In this document: positions 1 to 9,913 of the stretch, piece by piece
How positions within the stretch are numbered: the first letter of the stretch is position 1
Layout of the letters: the number at the start of each line of letters is the position of its first letter
NCBI GenBank assembly: GCA_028865035.1
Contig: JAGWLB010000001.1
Location: 163,668 to 203,347, forward strand
Origin: Patescibacteria group bacterium
GTDB lineage: Bacteria > Patescibacteriota > Minisyncoccia > Phycocordibacterales > UBA9973
Direction: 5' to 3'
Length of the DNA stretch: 39,680 nucleotides
Notes under the pieces: generated by a model
The model's input: the letters and a program-made list of their open reading frames with translations, nothing else
Databases searched by the model: none
What the model was told of the DNA's origin: nothing
Translations under genes and position numbers: made by a program

Positions 1-315
1 AAATTCAAACTCACCACCAAGTATCTCAGCTACCTTTAAAGCCAAGTACCCATTTACAGGCCCGGCAATAGCAACAATTTCTTTACCTTTTTGGCCTTCT
101 TTGATTTTGGCATTATGGTTCTGTATTTTATGCGATACATAGATCGCTAAATCATACAGGGTACGCGGTTGCCAGAGTTTGTCATAGTTGATCGTCAATG
201 GCGTTGCTGTCCTTGTGTTCTCTATGAAAAAAATAGGTTTTTCGTGAATATCCACGATTTTGTTCACTACTAGAAGACTAGCAATATTGATTGCTTCAAG
301 AGGGTGTTCGTACAT
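1..315 (-). CDS. Partial protein (C-terminus outside window), phosphoribosyltransferase-like; starts MYEHPLEAINIASLLVVNKIVDIHEKPIFF
   Basis: Open minus-strand frame from ATG at 315 to the window edge; GPVNGYLALKVAEILGGEF resembles a PRTase-type segment. Confidence 0.5.
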   Translation of the reverse strand, partial: MYEHPLEAINIASLLVVNKIVDIHEKPIFFIENTRTATPLTINYDKLWQPRTLYDLAIYVSHKIQNHNAKIKEGQKGKEIVAIAGPVNGYLALKVAEILGGEFEF

Positions 316-436
316 AATTTAAGTTTTAAATTGTTTAGGAAAATTGTTTAAAATACATTTTGGGGTTATTCTATAACTTTATTTCTCTTTTGTCAATGTT
401 GGTGAATAAGATTATTTATATGTTATAATTGAAACT

Positions 437-1228
437 ATGGAAACACTTTTAAACAATAAAAATTTTATTAAAATATCCGTCGTATTTGTCGGATTATTAT
501 CATTATTCGTTTTAGTAAAGCTAGTGAATGAAGTTAAATCAGGTGGAGATTATAATAGAGGTAATCGTCCTCCCGATGTTATTACTGTTACTGGTAAAGG
601 GGAAGTGACCGCTGTCTCAGATATCGCTACTTTGGATTTAACTCTTAGTAAAGATGGTTCTACCACCAAGATAGCTCAAAGTGACCTTAATGACCAAGTC
701 ACTAAGACTCTTGCATACTTAAAGACAAAGAATATTGCTGATAAAGATATTAAGTCCGAGTACGGAGGTATAAGTCCGAAGTATGCTCCAGTCGCTCCTG
801 TGAATTGCTTTAGTTATCCTTGTCCTCCACAGCCAGAGTCAAAGATTATTGGCTACACTGCTACTCAGTCTATTTCTGTGAAGGTTCGTGCTGTAGATAG
901 TGCCAACGATATCCGTACTGGCTTAGCAGATCTTGGTATTACGAATATTTCTGGTCCTACTTTTAGTATCGATAACCAAGACTCATATATGGATCAAGCT
1001 CGTACTATCGCTATAGATAACGCACGCACGAAAGCACAGAAGTTAGCTAAAGAGCTTCAAGTCCGTCTAGGTAAAGTTACTAGCTTCTCTGAGAATAATT
1101 ATCCTATTATGTATGCCGCAAAAGCTATGAGTGCAGACACCGTTTCATCTTCTGTCCCTGCTCCAGAGCTACCAAAAGGCGAGAATAAGATAACTTCCAA
1201 TGTCACTGTCACTTACGAGATAAAGTAG
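437..1228 (+). CDS. SIMPL (DUF541) domain membrane-anchored protein
   Basis: N-terminal TM; VTGKGEVTAVSDIATLDLTLS...ARTKAQKLAKELQVRLGKV typical of the SIMPL family. Confidence 0.8.
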   Translation: METLLNNKNFIKISVVFVGLLSLFVLVKLVNEVKSGGDYNRGNRPPDVITVTGKGEVTAVSDIATLDLTLSKDGSTTKIAQSDLNDQVTKTLAYLKTKNIADKDIKSEYGGISPKYAPVAPVNCFSYPCPPQPESKIIGYTATQSISVKVRAVDSANDIRTGLADLGITNISGPTFSIDNQDSYMDQARTIAIDNARTKAQKLAKELQVRLGKVTSFSENNYPIMYAAKAMSADTVSSSVPAPELPKGENKITSNVTVTYEIK

Positions 1229-1250
1229 ATAAAATTACATATTCTTATTA

Positions 1251-1275
1251 AAAAGGCCTTTCAAGGCCTTTTTAT
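1251..1275 (+). terminator. Rho-independent terminator
   Basis: AAAAGGCCTTTCAAGGCCTTTTTAT hairpin plus T-run. Confidence 0.8.
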
Positions 1276-1374
1276 ATGGGTATATTACCGACCTTGCAAC
1301 TTTCGGTTCAATATTGTACTATATACAGATAAGCCCTTCGGGGTGGTTTTTAATAAGAGAGGATTAATACATAT

Positions 1375-1560
1375 ATGAATAAAACTAAAGAATATATCAA
1401 AGAAGTAATACTTGAAATGAAGCACGTCACTTGGCCTACTCGCAGTCAGACTATGTATTTCACAATAGCTGTTCTTATCGTATCTGCTTTTATCGCATAC
1501 TATCTAGGATTTTTCGACAAAGTATTTTCTATGGGGTTAGAACGCTTTTTAGCAAAATAA
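1375..1560 (+). CDS. secE: Preprotein translocase subunit SecE
   Basis: 61 aa single-TM protein, EVILEMKHVTWPTRSQT motif, directly upstream of nusG. Confidence 0.92.
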   Translation: MNKTKEYIKEVILEMKHVTWPTRSQTMYFTIAVLIVSAFIAYYLGFFDKVFSMGLERFLAK

Positions 1561-1575
1561 TTTTCAATATTACAT

Positions 1576-2127
1576 ATGGCAAAACAAGAATTAAGAGGAG
1601 AAAGGAATTGGTACGCAATTCACACATATGCAGGTTACGAGAATGCAGTTATGCGTAATCTAAAGCAACGTATCGATTCACTTGGTATGAACGATAAGAT
1701 TTTCGATGTCGTTGTCCCAACCGAGAAGAAAATAAAGATCAAGAGTGGTAAGCGCGTAGAAGTTGAAGAGAAAGTTTATCCAGGATATGTCCTTGTTGAT
1801 ATGATTGTGGATGATAACTCTTGGTACGTTGTCCGTAATACTCCTCGTGTGACTGGATTCGTCGGAGCTGGAGTTAACCCTGTCCCGCTCAACAAAGAAG
1901 AAGTCGATGACCTCTTTGGCCGTATGGAGAAAGCAAATACTAAGAATAAGCACCAGATCGATGTCGAGATCGATGAGATAGTGCGTATTGCTGATGGTCC
2001 ATTCAAAGAGTTAGAAGGAAAGGTGAACGACATAGATCAAGAGCGTGGTAAAGTGAAAGTATTAGTATCAATGTTCGGCCGTGAGACACCAGTAGAGCTA
2101 GACTTCTTGCAGATTAAAAAACTTTAA
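1576..2127 (+). CDS. nusG: Transcription termination/antitermination factor NusG
   Basis: WYAIHTYAGYENAV...YPGYVLVDM...GFVGAG...DGPFKELEGKV...VSMFGRETPVELDF. Confidence 0.96.
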   Translation: MAKQELRGERNWYAIHTYAGYENAVMRNLKQRIDSLGMNDKIFDVVVPTEKKIKIKSGKRVEVEEKVYPGYVLVDMIVDDNSWYVVRNTPRVTGFVGAGVNPVPLNKEEVDDLFGRMEKANTKNKHQIDVEIDEIVRIADGPFKELEGKVNDIDQERGKVKVLVSMFGRETPVELDFLQIKKL

Positions 2128-2214
2128 TTTTTATCAATTTGATTAAAATAGACCTTTGTGTTAAATTAAACCTGTTACGCTAAAGCTTCAAATTTATCCG
2201 TAAAAACATATTAT

Positions 2215-2643
2215 ATGGCAACTAAGAAAATAACAAAAAAAGTAAAATTACAAATTCCTGCAGCCAAAGCAACACCTGCGCCACCACTTGGTCCTGCTTT
2301 AGGTCAAGCTGGAGTCAACATTGCTGAATTCTGTCAGAAGTTCAATGCACTGACTGCATCTATGGCAGGTGAGATAGTCGGCTGTGTTATCTTTGTTTAC
2401 GAAGATCGCACTTACGACATCCAGATCAAGACTCCTCCTGTTTCTGGCCTTATCTTTAAAGCCGCAGGTATAGAGAAGGGTTCAGGTAAGCCAAACACTT
2501 CTAAAGCTGGCAAGATTACGAAAGCTCAAGTCAAAGAAATAGCCGAGAAGAAAATGCCAGACTTAAATGCGAAGAATATAGAAGGGGCTATGAAGATAGT
2601 AGAAGGTTCAGCTCGTTCAGCAGGTATTACCATAGTAGACTAA
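2215..2643 (+). CDS. rplK: 50S ribosomal protein L11
   Basis: [28 protein letters not shown]...[21 protein letters not shown]. Confidence 0.96.
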   Translation: MATKKITKKVKLQIPAAKATPAPPLGPALGQAGVNIAEFCQKFNALTASMAGEIVGCVIFVYEDRTYDIQIKTPPVSGLIFKAAGIEKGSGKPNTSKAGKITKAQVKEIAEKKMPDLNAKNIEGAMKIVEGSARSAGITIVD

Positions 2644-2654
2644 ATATTTATACT

Positions 2655-2687
2655 AAATAGCTCTCACATCGTATGTGAGAGCTATTT
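2655..2687 (+). terminator. Hairpin after rplK (weak T-tract)
   Basis: AAATAGCTCTCACAT-CGT-ATGTGAGAGCTATTT. Confidence 0.55.
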
Positions 2688-2737
2688 ACATTTATATATA
2701 TTTATGTTATTTTGTCCTCAAACAAAATTATTTTTCT

Positions 2738-3190
2738 ATGAAAAAGATAAAAGTTTATATAAGTACTTGTTTTAAAAATGCCGGTAGTAATTATTGCCAG
2801 GCAATGATGAGTTTGCAAGATAAATTAAAGGGGGTTATGCACGGAGTCGAATTTATAGAGCAGAAGATACCCAAAGGCGTTCAAAATATTTTTGAATATA
2901 AAAAAAGAATAAATAGATCGGTATATATTGCTGATTTAATTATCTTGGAAGCCTCTATGTGTTCTACTGAACTTAAGAACGAGATCTACATTGCCGTAGA
3001 GAAGTATGGTAGAAAAGTACTCGTTCTTTGCAAATCCAACGAAGCTCAAGCTCTTAGGTTTAGGATATGGACCGATTTGAATAACAACCCAAAATACACA
3101 TTCAAAACTTACTCTACAAACACAGAGCTTATCGATATTTGTGAAAGAGCTATAGCCGAAGCTCAGCAAACACACAACGAATTAAATTAA
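2738..3190 (+). CDS. Nucleoside 2-deoxyribosyltransferase/TIR-like fold protein (hypothetical)
   Basis: MKKIKVYISTCFKNAG...YIADLIILEASMCSTELKNEIYIAVEKYGRKVLVLCK; ATG at 2738 preferred over the upstream in-frame start of the supplied ORF. Confidence 0.5.
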   Translation: MKKIKVYISTCFKNAGSNYCQAMMSLQDKLKGVMHGVEFIEQKIPKGVQNIFEYKKRINRSVYIADLIILEASMCSTELKNEIYIAVEKYGRKVLVLCKSNEAQALRFRIWTDLNNNPKYTFKTYSTNTELIDICERAIAEAQQTHNELN

Positions 3191-3193
3191 ACC

Positions 3194-3227
3194 AAAAAGC
3201 CGATGTATAACTACATCGGCTTTTTTA
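3194..3227 (+). terminator. Rho-independent terminator between convergent genes
   Basis: AAAAAGCCGATGTATAACTACATCGGCTTTTTTA. Confidence 0.85.
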
Positions 3228-3237
3228 ATACAAATTT

Positions 3238-3816
3238 TTAATTTTGAACTCGCTCTACATACTCACCAGTCTCAGTATTTACTCGGATTATATCTCCAGC
3301 TTCAAGGAAGAAGGGGACACTTAGCTTAACTCCGTTCTCAAGAGTGACGATTTTTCCTCCACCGTTAGCAGTGTTACCTTTAATAGAAGGTGGAGCATCT
3401 TTAATTTTGAATTCCATTTTTACAGGTAGATTTATATTTATTATTTTTTCTTCACCATCATTGTCCCAGACGAGAGCAGTGACTAGCTCATTGGGTTTTA
3501 GGAATTTTGCACTATCTCCAATTACTTTCGCATCAAGCTGGAATCTATCCTTCGGATCCTCTGGGTCACAGAACCAGTATTCACCTTTATTCTCATATAG
3601 GAACTTTACATCTTTTTTATTTACATCAGCTTCTTCTGCCTTGTCTGATGCGTGGAATACAGTATTCCACGTGCGCCCTGAAAGTAAACTCTTTAGTTTT
3701 ACTTGGTTTTGAGGTTTCCTTTGTTGTGTGCGAGCCACGTGATTATCTAATACTTCACATGGTTCATTTTCAAAAATTATTATTTTTTTTGTTCTTATTT
3801 CACTATATTCAAGCAT
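3238..3816 (-). CDS. efp: Elongation factor P with non-canonical domain I loop
   Basis: EF-P-like over full length (LLSGRTWNTVFHASDKAEEADVNKKDVKFLYENKGEYWFCDPED...), but the tip is VARTQQRKPQNQVKL instead of the PGKG type. Confidence 0.9.
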   Translation of the reverse strand: MLEYSEIRTKKIIIFENEPCEVLDNHVARTQQRKPQNQVKLKSLLSGRTWNTVFHASDKAEEADVNKKDVKFLYENKGEYWFCDPEDPKDRFQLDAKVIGDSAKFLKPNELVTALVWDNDGEEKIININLPVKMEFKIKDAPPSIKGNTANGGGKIVTLENGVKLSVPFFLEAGDIIRVNTETGEYVERVQN

Positions 3817-3928
3817 AAACCCATTCTAGCTTATATCTTAAGCATTTTCAAGTCGTTGACTATATTTTGAATAAGTTTTACAATTTCAGAAAACATCGAC
3901 ATTTCATCACCTTATAAAAATTTTAATT

Positions 3929-4336
3929 ATGAAAAAAAGATTATTTTTAGTACTGCTAATCATTTTGGCAATGCTACCTTGCTCATTTTCAATCTCTGAG
4001 TATTTTAATCTCAATATTTTAGGGTTAACCTATCCTAAAATAAAAGAGATAGCCAATATTTCTTCAATTGTGCTTGCTGCTGCTTTTTTCATTATTTTTT
4101 TCTATTTTATAAAAAATAATGACAGCGATAAATATGTTATCTCAATCATGTCAATTATCTACGTTGTAGGTGTGCTTGGTTGGTTACACGTTATAGGAAG
4201 TATCTTAAACTATGATAAAGATATCATTATGGAGTTTGTGGCGAGTATGGCTGTAAGTTTGGTCTCTATGATTCTGTTAGCTATTTTAGCTTTATCTGTT
4301 ATATGGCCTAAGGATGGTAAAATTTCCATTTTTTAA
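3929..4336 (+). CDS. Hypothetical multi-TM membrane protein
   Basis: 135 aa, about four hydrophobic helices. Confidence 0.6.
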   Translation: MKKRLFLVLLIILAMLPCSFSISEYFNLNILGLTYPKIKEIANISSIVLAAAFFIIFFYFIKNNDSDKYVISIMSIIYVVGVLGWLHVIGSILNYDKDIIMEFVASMAVSLVSMILLAILALSVIWPKDGKISIF

Positions 4337-4372
4337 GAAAAGTAATTATATGGAAGACCAAAAGTATAAATC

Positions 4373-4403
4373 AAAATGCGCTGATCCCTCAGCGCATTTT
4401 TTT
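4373..4403. terminator. Bidirectional-type terminator before recA
   Basis: AAAATGCGCTGATCCCTCAGCGCATTTTTTT. Confidence 0.8.
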
Positions 4404-4418
4404 ATGCTATTTATTTTA

Positions 4419-5489
4419 TTATTCTGCACTGCTAGATATTTGTATTTCTCCAAAGCGTGAGCGTACTTCCTTCAGTATTTCATCAGAAAGTTTCTTGTTC
4501 TCTCTTAAGTATGTACGAGCTGCATCATATCCGCGACCGAGTTTGATTTCTTCTACGGGTCCTTTTTCTCTTTGCTTGGCAGTACCTAGATAGGTGAATA
4601 TAGCTCCACTAGATTTATTTATTATGCCGATCTTCTCACCGAGAGCCATTATCTCACCCTCGCGAGATATACCTTCGCCATATAGTATGTCGAATTCTGT
4701 CTGTTTGAATGGGGCAGCCACTTTGTTCTTCACGACTTTCACTCGAGTACGTGAGCCTACTACTTCTTCACCTTTTTTTATCTGAGCGATACGACGTATA
4801 TCAAGCCTGATAGATGTATAGAATTTAAGCGCTTTACCTCCAGGTGTAGTCTCAGGGTTGCCGAACATTATACCTATCTGCATACGTATCTGATTGATGA
4901 AGATCACTACAGTTTTTGATCGAGCAATAATGGCTGTGAGTTTTCTAAGTGCTTGGGACATCAGTCGAGCTTGCTTGCCGACGTGCGACTGGCCCATATC
5001 GCCTTCTATCTCATCGCGTGGGGTCAGAGCTGCTACTGAGTCTATAACTATCACATCTATTTTCCCTGATCGTATCAGACTTTCAGTTATCTCTAGCGCT
5101 TGTTCTCCATTGTCTGGCTGTGAGATGAGAAGGTCTTTAATATTTACTCCAAGCTTCTTTGTATATTCAGGATCCATAGCGTGCTCGGCATCTATGTAGG
5201 CACAGACTCCACCTTTCTTTTGAGCTTCAGCGACTATATGTAGCGCTAGGGTTGTCTTACCAGAGGATTCTGGTCCAAATATTTCAATCATTCTTCCTCG
5301 TGGTACACCTCCGACACCGAGAGCCATATCAAGCCCTATTGATCCAGTAGGGATGACATCGATATCCACTTTCGGTGAGTCACCGAACTTCATAATCGCT
5401 CCTTCACCGAATTTGGTTTGGATAGATCGGATAGTGTCTTCTATAGCACCTCCCATTTCTTTTGCTGCTTTCTTTGCTTTTTTTTGCAT
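4419..5489 (-). CDS. recA: Recombinase RecA
   Basis: [23 protein letters not shown]...[10 protein letters not shown]...[28 protein letters not shown]. Confidence 0.98.
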   Translation of the reverse strand: MQKKAKKAAKEMGGAIEDTIRSIQTKFGEGAIMKFGDSPKVDIDVIPTGSIGLDMALGVGGVPRGRMIEIFGPESSGKTTLALHIVAEAQKKGGVCAYIDAEHAMDPEYTKKLGVNIKDLLISQPDNGEQALEITESLIRSGKIDVIVIDSVAALTPRDEIEGDMGQSHVGKQARLMSQALRKLTAIIARSKTVVIFINQIRMQIGIMFGNPETTPGGKALKFYTSIRLDIRRIAQIKKGEEVVGSRTRVKVVKNKVAAPFKQTEFDILYGEGISREGEIMALGEKIGIINKSSGAIFTYLGTAKQREKGPVEEIKLGRGYDAARTYLRENKKLSDEILKEVRSRFGEIQISSSAE

Positions 5490-5511
5490 ATATATAATTA
5501 GGGTTTACTAA

Positions 5512-5919
5512 TTAATTAGTATTAATAATTTTATTTGCTACAGCTACACCTTTGTTCTCTTTGTATACGACTTCGAATTTTTTCTCAGAAGTTTTTCCGA
5601 ATTTATCTTGTGCATTTAAAGTCACTACAGAAAGACCTGGTAGGAGAGCCACTGGCTCAGCGAAAGATCCATCTCTATCTATATATATTTCTCGTCCGTC
5701 TAGGCTCAGATAGATTGCATTTTTTGCATTACCTTTTACTTCTACGATAGGTGAAGATGCATCATTCTGATTTATGGTCGCACTAATCTTGACTCCTTTG
5801 ATAAGAAAAGCTGTTTTCGAATAAGCAAAGACTCCTATGAACCCGAACAACATAAAACATGCCATTGTTCCAACCCACCATTTTATACTTTTGTTTTTTA
5901 TGATGTTTATACTTTTCAT
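5512..5919 (-). CDS. TM-anchored extracytoplasmic protein with Big/glucodextranase-B-like domain
   Basis: N-terminal TM, then PIVEVKGNAKNAIYLSLDGREIYIDRDGSFAEPVALLPGLSVVTLNAQDKFGKTSEKKFEVVY. Confidence 0.6.
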   Translation of the reverse strand: MKSINIIKNKSIKWWVGTMACFMLFGFIGVFAYSKTAFLIKGVKISATINQNDASSPIVEVKGNAKNAIYLSLDGREIYIDRDGSFAEPVALLPGLSVVTLNAQDKFGKTSEKKFEVVYKENKGVAVANKIINTN

Positions 5920-5922
5920 ATT

Positions 5923-8145
5923 TTACATACCTTCTGTGTGATCTACAGGTTTCTCTAATACATCTCTAGGCTTTGCCCCATTACCTGGACCTACTACACC
6001 GCGTTCTTCTAGCATATCTATAAGTTTTGCTGCGCGCGCATAGCCGATACCAAGCTTACGTTGTAAATACGATGTCGATGCTTTGCCTGCTTCCATTACT
6101 GTGGCTCTAGCATCTTCGTATAGATCGTCATCTCCATTATCCATACCACTCTCGAAAAGATTATTACCTTTTTCTATCGAGCCAGAAAGTTCTATCGTAT
6201 CAGGCAGTTCGTCGATGTAGGCGTTCTTTAGATATTCTACCACTTTTTTCACTTCTTCCTCAGAGATAAAGGCACTCTGTAGTCTTTCTGGTTGGGACAT
6301 TTCACCTGAAGCGTAGAGCATATCTCCAGCTCCCAGGAGCTTCTCGGCACCACCTTGGTCAAGTATTGTTCGTGAATCTATCTGTGAAGATACTTGTAGA
6401 GCTACACGAGTAGGGACATTGGCTTTAATCAGACCTGTGATGACGTTCACCGATGGACGCTGAGTAGAAAGTATCAGGTGTATACCGACAGCACGAGACA
6501 TCTGAGCCAGTCTGACTATCGAGCTTTCAAGTTCACGTGGGTAAGTCTGCATAATATCTGCTAGCTCGTCTATGATAATGACAATGTAAGGCATACGCTC
6601 AGCCCCACCTTCGTCGTCTTTTGAATTTTTATTTTTAGATTTATTACCATAGACATTACTATGGTAAGACTCTATATCGCGAACTGATTCTGTCTCTAGT
6701 ATATCATATCGGCGATCCATTTCTCTAGCTGCCCACTTGAGGGCAAGTATTGTCTTCTTCGAGTCAGTTATGACTGGGGTTAGCAGGTGAGGGATTTTGT
6801 TATAAAGGGTAAGTTCTACTCTTTTTGGGTCCACCATTATAAGACGTAAATCTTCTGGTCCATTGCGGTACAAGAGAGAAGTGATGACTGAGTGTATGGT
6901 TACAGACTTACCAGAGCCAGTCGTTCCTGCTATCAGTACGTGTGGCATCTTGGCTAGGTTGCCGAATATTGCTTTGCCAGAGAGTCCACGACCGAGAGCC
7001 ACAGTTAGAGGCTTCGGTGAGTTCTGGAATTTCTCATCAGAGAGTAGGGTAGCTAGTCCGACTGTTGACTTCACTTTGTTCGGGATTTCGATACCTACAA
7101 GTGACTTGCCAGGGATAGGGGCTTCGATACGTATCGGGTGAGCAGCTAGTGCAAGAGCTAGGTCATTCTGAAGTCCGACTATCTTCGAGAGCTTCACTCC
7201 TTGAGCAGGTTTCAGTGCGTAGCGAGTGACTGTCGGACCGATGGTCACTTCATCCATCTCTACTGAGATACCGAAGTTCATCAGAGTTCTTTGGATAATG
7301 TTCATATTACCTTTCAAGTCACCGACGTTTGGTTTACCGCGATCTTTCTCGAGTAGCGATAGTGGGGGAGGTACGTAGCTTGTGCGGAACTTTTTCTTTG
7401 CGGAGAATATCTCTTCATCCTCATCTTCTTCTAATTTTTTAATTTTAGGTACACTCTCTTCGTATGCTATAGGTTGACCTTCAGTTATCGTCTCTTCTGG
7501 TTCACTTTCTTCCATCTCATCTAGGGATTCATCGTAGTGATACTTTTTCCCAAATCCGAGTTTTGGTAAGCCGATATCTTTCTTGAATATTGATAGTATC
7601 TTTTGCCATAGCTCCATCAAGTTCGGACGCTCGTCCATCATCAGTATGAGTGAGACGATAAGCAGTGTCCCGAGTATCAGAATACTTGCATATACTCCGA
7701 AAAGTTTTAAGAAAGGCCAAGACACCATACTCCCCAAGTATCCACCCAAAGCTATCTGGCTCGATGGGCCTGTGCCATTGACGGCAAGATCTAGTATGCC
7801 GAGAGTTGATAGTAGGGCTATCGTAGAAGTCAGAGCGTGAAGCTTGGCGACTTGTGGTGTACTTCCACGCATAAAAGATACCCCCACGACGATAAGTAAG
7901 ACAGGTAGTATGTAGTATCCGACACCTAGAAACACACTAAATAAATCATATAAAAAGTTACCGACTGGTCCAGCTAGTTGGAACATTGATAGTATTAGAA
8001 TTAATCCAAGAACAAGAAGACTGACGCCCCACACAGTGTGTCTTGTATCATCGTTTATTGCAGGCTCGGACTTTTTATTCTTTGCAGATTTTTTGCTTCT
8101 ACGAGTAGGGGATTCTTCTTCGTCGTCATTGTTTCTTTTTGCCAT
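5923..8145 (-). CDS. ftsK: DNA translocase FtsK/SpoIIIE
   Basis: 4-TM N-terminus; PHVLIAGTTGSGKSVTIHSVITSLLYR; IIIDELADIM; C-terminal gamma winged helix (STSYLQRKLGIGYARAAKLIDMLEERGVVGP). Confidence 0.97.
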   Translation of the reverse strand: MAKRNNDDEEESPTRRSKKSAKNKKSEPAINDDTRHTVWGVSLLVLGLILILSMFQLAGPVGNFLYDLFSVFLGVGYYILPVLLIVVGVSFMRGSTPQVAKLHALTSTIALLSTLGILDLAVNGTGPSSQIALGGYLGSMVSWPFLKLFGVYASILILGTLLIVSLILMMDERPNLMELWQKILSIFKKDIGLPKLGFGKKYHYDESLDEMEESEPEETITEGQPIAYEESVPKIKKLEEDEDEEIFSAKKKFRTSYVPPPLSLLEKDRGKPNVGDLKGNMNIIQRTLMNFGISVEMDEVTIGPTVTRYALKPAQGVKLSKIVGLQNDLALALAAHPIRIEAPIPGKSLVGIEIPNKVKSTVGLATLLSDEKFQNSPKPLTVALGRGLSGKAIFGNLAKMPHVLIAGTTGSGKSVTIHSVITSLLYRNGPEDLRLIMVDPKRVELTLYNKIPHLLTPVITDSKKTILALKWAAREMDRRYDILETESVRDIESYHSNVYGNKSKNKNSKDDEGGAERMPYIVIIIDELADIMQTYPRELESSIVRLAQMSRAVGIHLILSTQRPSVNVITGLIKANVPTRVALQVSSQIDSRTILDQGGAEKLLGAGDMLYASGEMSQPERLQSAFISEEEVKKVVEYLKNAYIDELPDTIELSGSIEKGNNLFESGMDNGDDDLYEDARATVMEAGKASTSYLQRKLGIGYARAAKLIDMLEERGVVGPGNGAKPRDVLEKPVDHTEGM

Positions 8146-8322
8146 ATTATCCGTTAATTATATCATAATTTTTATCTTAATTCTCTCTAGAATATTACCG
8201 ATATAATTTATATTTTTATATCTATACTCACACATTTATTTTACATTTGCATTACATTTATTTGAGTATATAATGGACACATTAAAGACATAAATATTCA
8301 CTCGAATATTCGAAAAAGACAT

Positions 8323-9198
8323 ATGGACTATCAAAAAGACACAAAAAATACTGATACCAATTCTTACGGACAATCAAATGTCTCTGGTAATAAACTATTA
8401 GTAAATAAAGATATTTACGAGTATTCCTACAAAAAGACAGAAAAGCTTATCACCGCGCTGTATATGGTGACAGACTGTATGGAGACTGATGATGCCCTCA
8501 AAGGAAAAGTCCGCTCACTTGGTATAAATCTTCTGTCTTATATCCACAAGCTCTCTTTCACATATTCATCTCCTGTGGATAATCGCACCGCTATATCCGA
8601 CTCACTTATGTACATCGGCGAGATACTTTCTCTTATAGGTATCGCAAACAATATCGGCTTTATATCTGATATGAATTACACTATCTTAAGCAAAGAGTTA
8701 ATATCTCTGGCAGGCGAGCTGAAGTCGAATCAATCCAAAGAGAATCACTTCACATTCACACTCAATGATAAGATGTTCGATATTCCTCGACCTTCTACAG
8801 ATCTACCAGAGAATAAGTCTTTTACTGGTATAAAGGACAATTCTGCTATTACGGACAAAAGGACACAGTACAACAATATGTCCTTTACAAATAAAAATGA
8901 TTACAAACCATTGTCTCTGACAAAAAAGACTGAGAACTCGCACTCGCATTTAGTCAGTAAAAAAGATAGAACAGATAAGATTTTAAATATTATAAAGGAC
9001 TTAACTATCAAGCAGACAAGCAAGAAAAGTGCACTCAACAACACACCCGCAGGCATTTCCATAAAGGACATTTCTATCAGCTTTCCAGACTATTCAGAGA
9101 AGACTATTCAGCGCGAGCTCAACACTCTCGTCGCCAAGAATCAAATCAAGAAAATAGGCGCAAAACGTTGGAGCAGATACTTAGCGATAACGCGTTAG
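8323..9198 (+). CDS. Four-helix-bundle (Avd/IVP-like) domain fused to C-terminal HTH; putative DNA-binding protein
   Basis: N-term YSYKKTEKLITALYMVTDCM...; C-term ISIKDISISFPDYSEKTIQRELNTLVAKNQIKKIGAKRWSRY winged-helix pattern. Confidence 0.6.
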   Translation: MDYQKDTKNTDTNSYGQSNVSGNKLLVNKDIYEYSYKKTEKLITALYMVTDCMETDDALKGKVRSLGINLLSYIHKLSFTYSSPVDNRTAISDSLMYIGEILSLIGIANNIGFISDMNYTILSKELISLAGELKSNQSKENHFTFTLNDKMFDIPRPSTDLPENKSFTGIKDNSAITDKRTQYNNMSFTNKNDYKPLSLTKKTENSHSHLVSKKDRTDKILNIIKDLTIKQTSKKSALNNTPAGISIKDISISFPDYSEKTIQRELNTLVAKNQIKKIGAKRWSRYLAITR

Positions 9199-9913
9199 TT
9201 ATCCACATTATCCTCTATATCTACTATACAGACCACTGGCCTTTAATATATAATATCTAAGCATATTAGCACTGGTATATTTTTATCCTATATGCTAATA
9301 TTGTATTATCTTTTATGTGTGGAGAAATCTTTACATAAGAGGTTTGCTTCTACACTCGAAAAAGTGCAGAAGGCGATCATTGAAAACAGAATACTTTTCT
9401 TTCTCTAATACCAAGAGTTAGATTAGCCCTAGTTATGTATTACGGATTTTGTTTGTATTTATTTACATTCAAGATTGTATTTCATAGCTCGTAATTTTGT
9501 TTCAATTTGGTCGCATCCACTAGTATTTATTTTATTATTTCGCCGTTGCTTTTGATAGAGAAGCGGAGGAAAATAATACGAGACTATACTTGTGGTCATC
9601 GGCCCTGTCGACAAGGCAGATAGCTTGTCCACTTCATTTATGAGGTGAGCAAGTATTCATTTAGTTTAGTTAGTTCATAAATTTTTGTTCGCGCAGATAG
9701 AGGCGAGTTCAATTATTTAAAATATTTATAGATAGCCCGTTCGTTGATACCGTGTCCGTCCGTAGCTTGATAGAGAGTTATGATGCGAAGGCGGGAAGAC
9801 GAACCAAAGTTATTTATAAATAAAAAAAGATATGCACCCAATATTAGTTTCACTTTTATACATTATTAAAATACAAGATTTAAAAGTGAGTCGAAGCTAA
9901 TCTAATCGTGCAT

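Noticed and set aside
1678-2033. Minus-strand ORFs within nusG
   Set aside because: Antisense shadow ORFs of a clearly coding conserved gene.
3344-3818. Plus-strand ORFs opposite efp
   Set aside because: Antisense shadow ORFs; efp on the minus strand is conserved.
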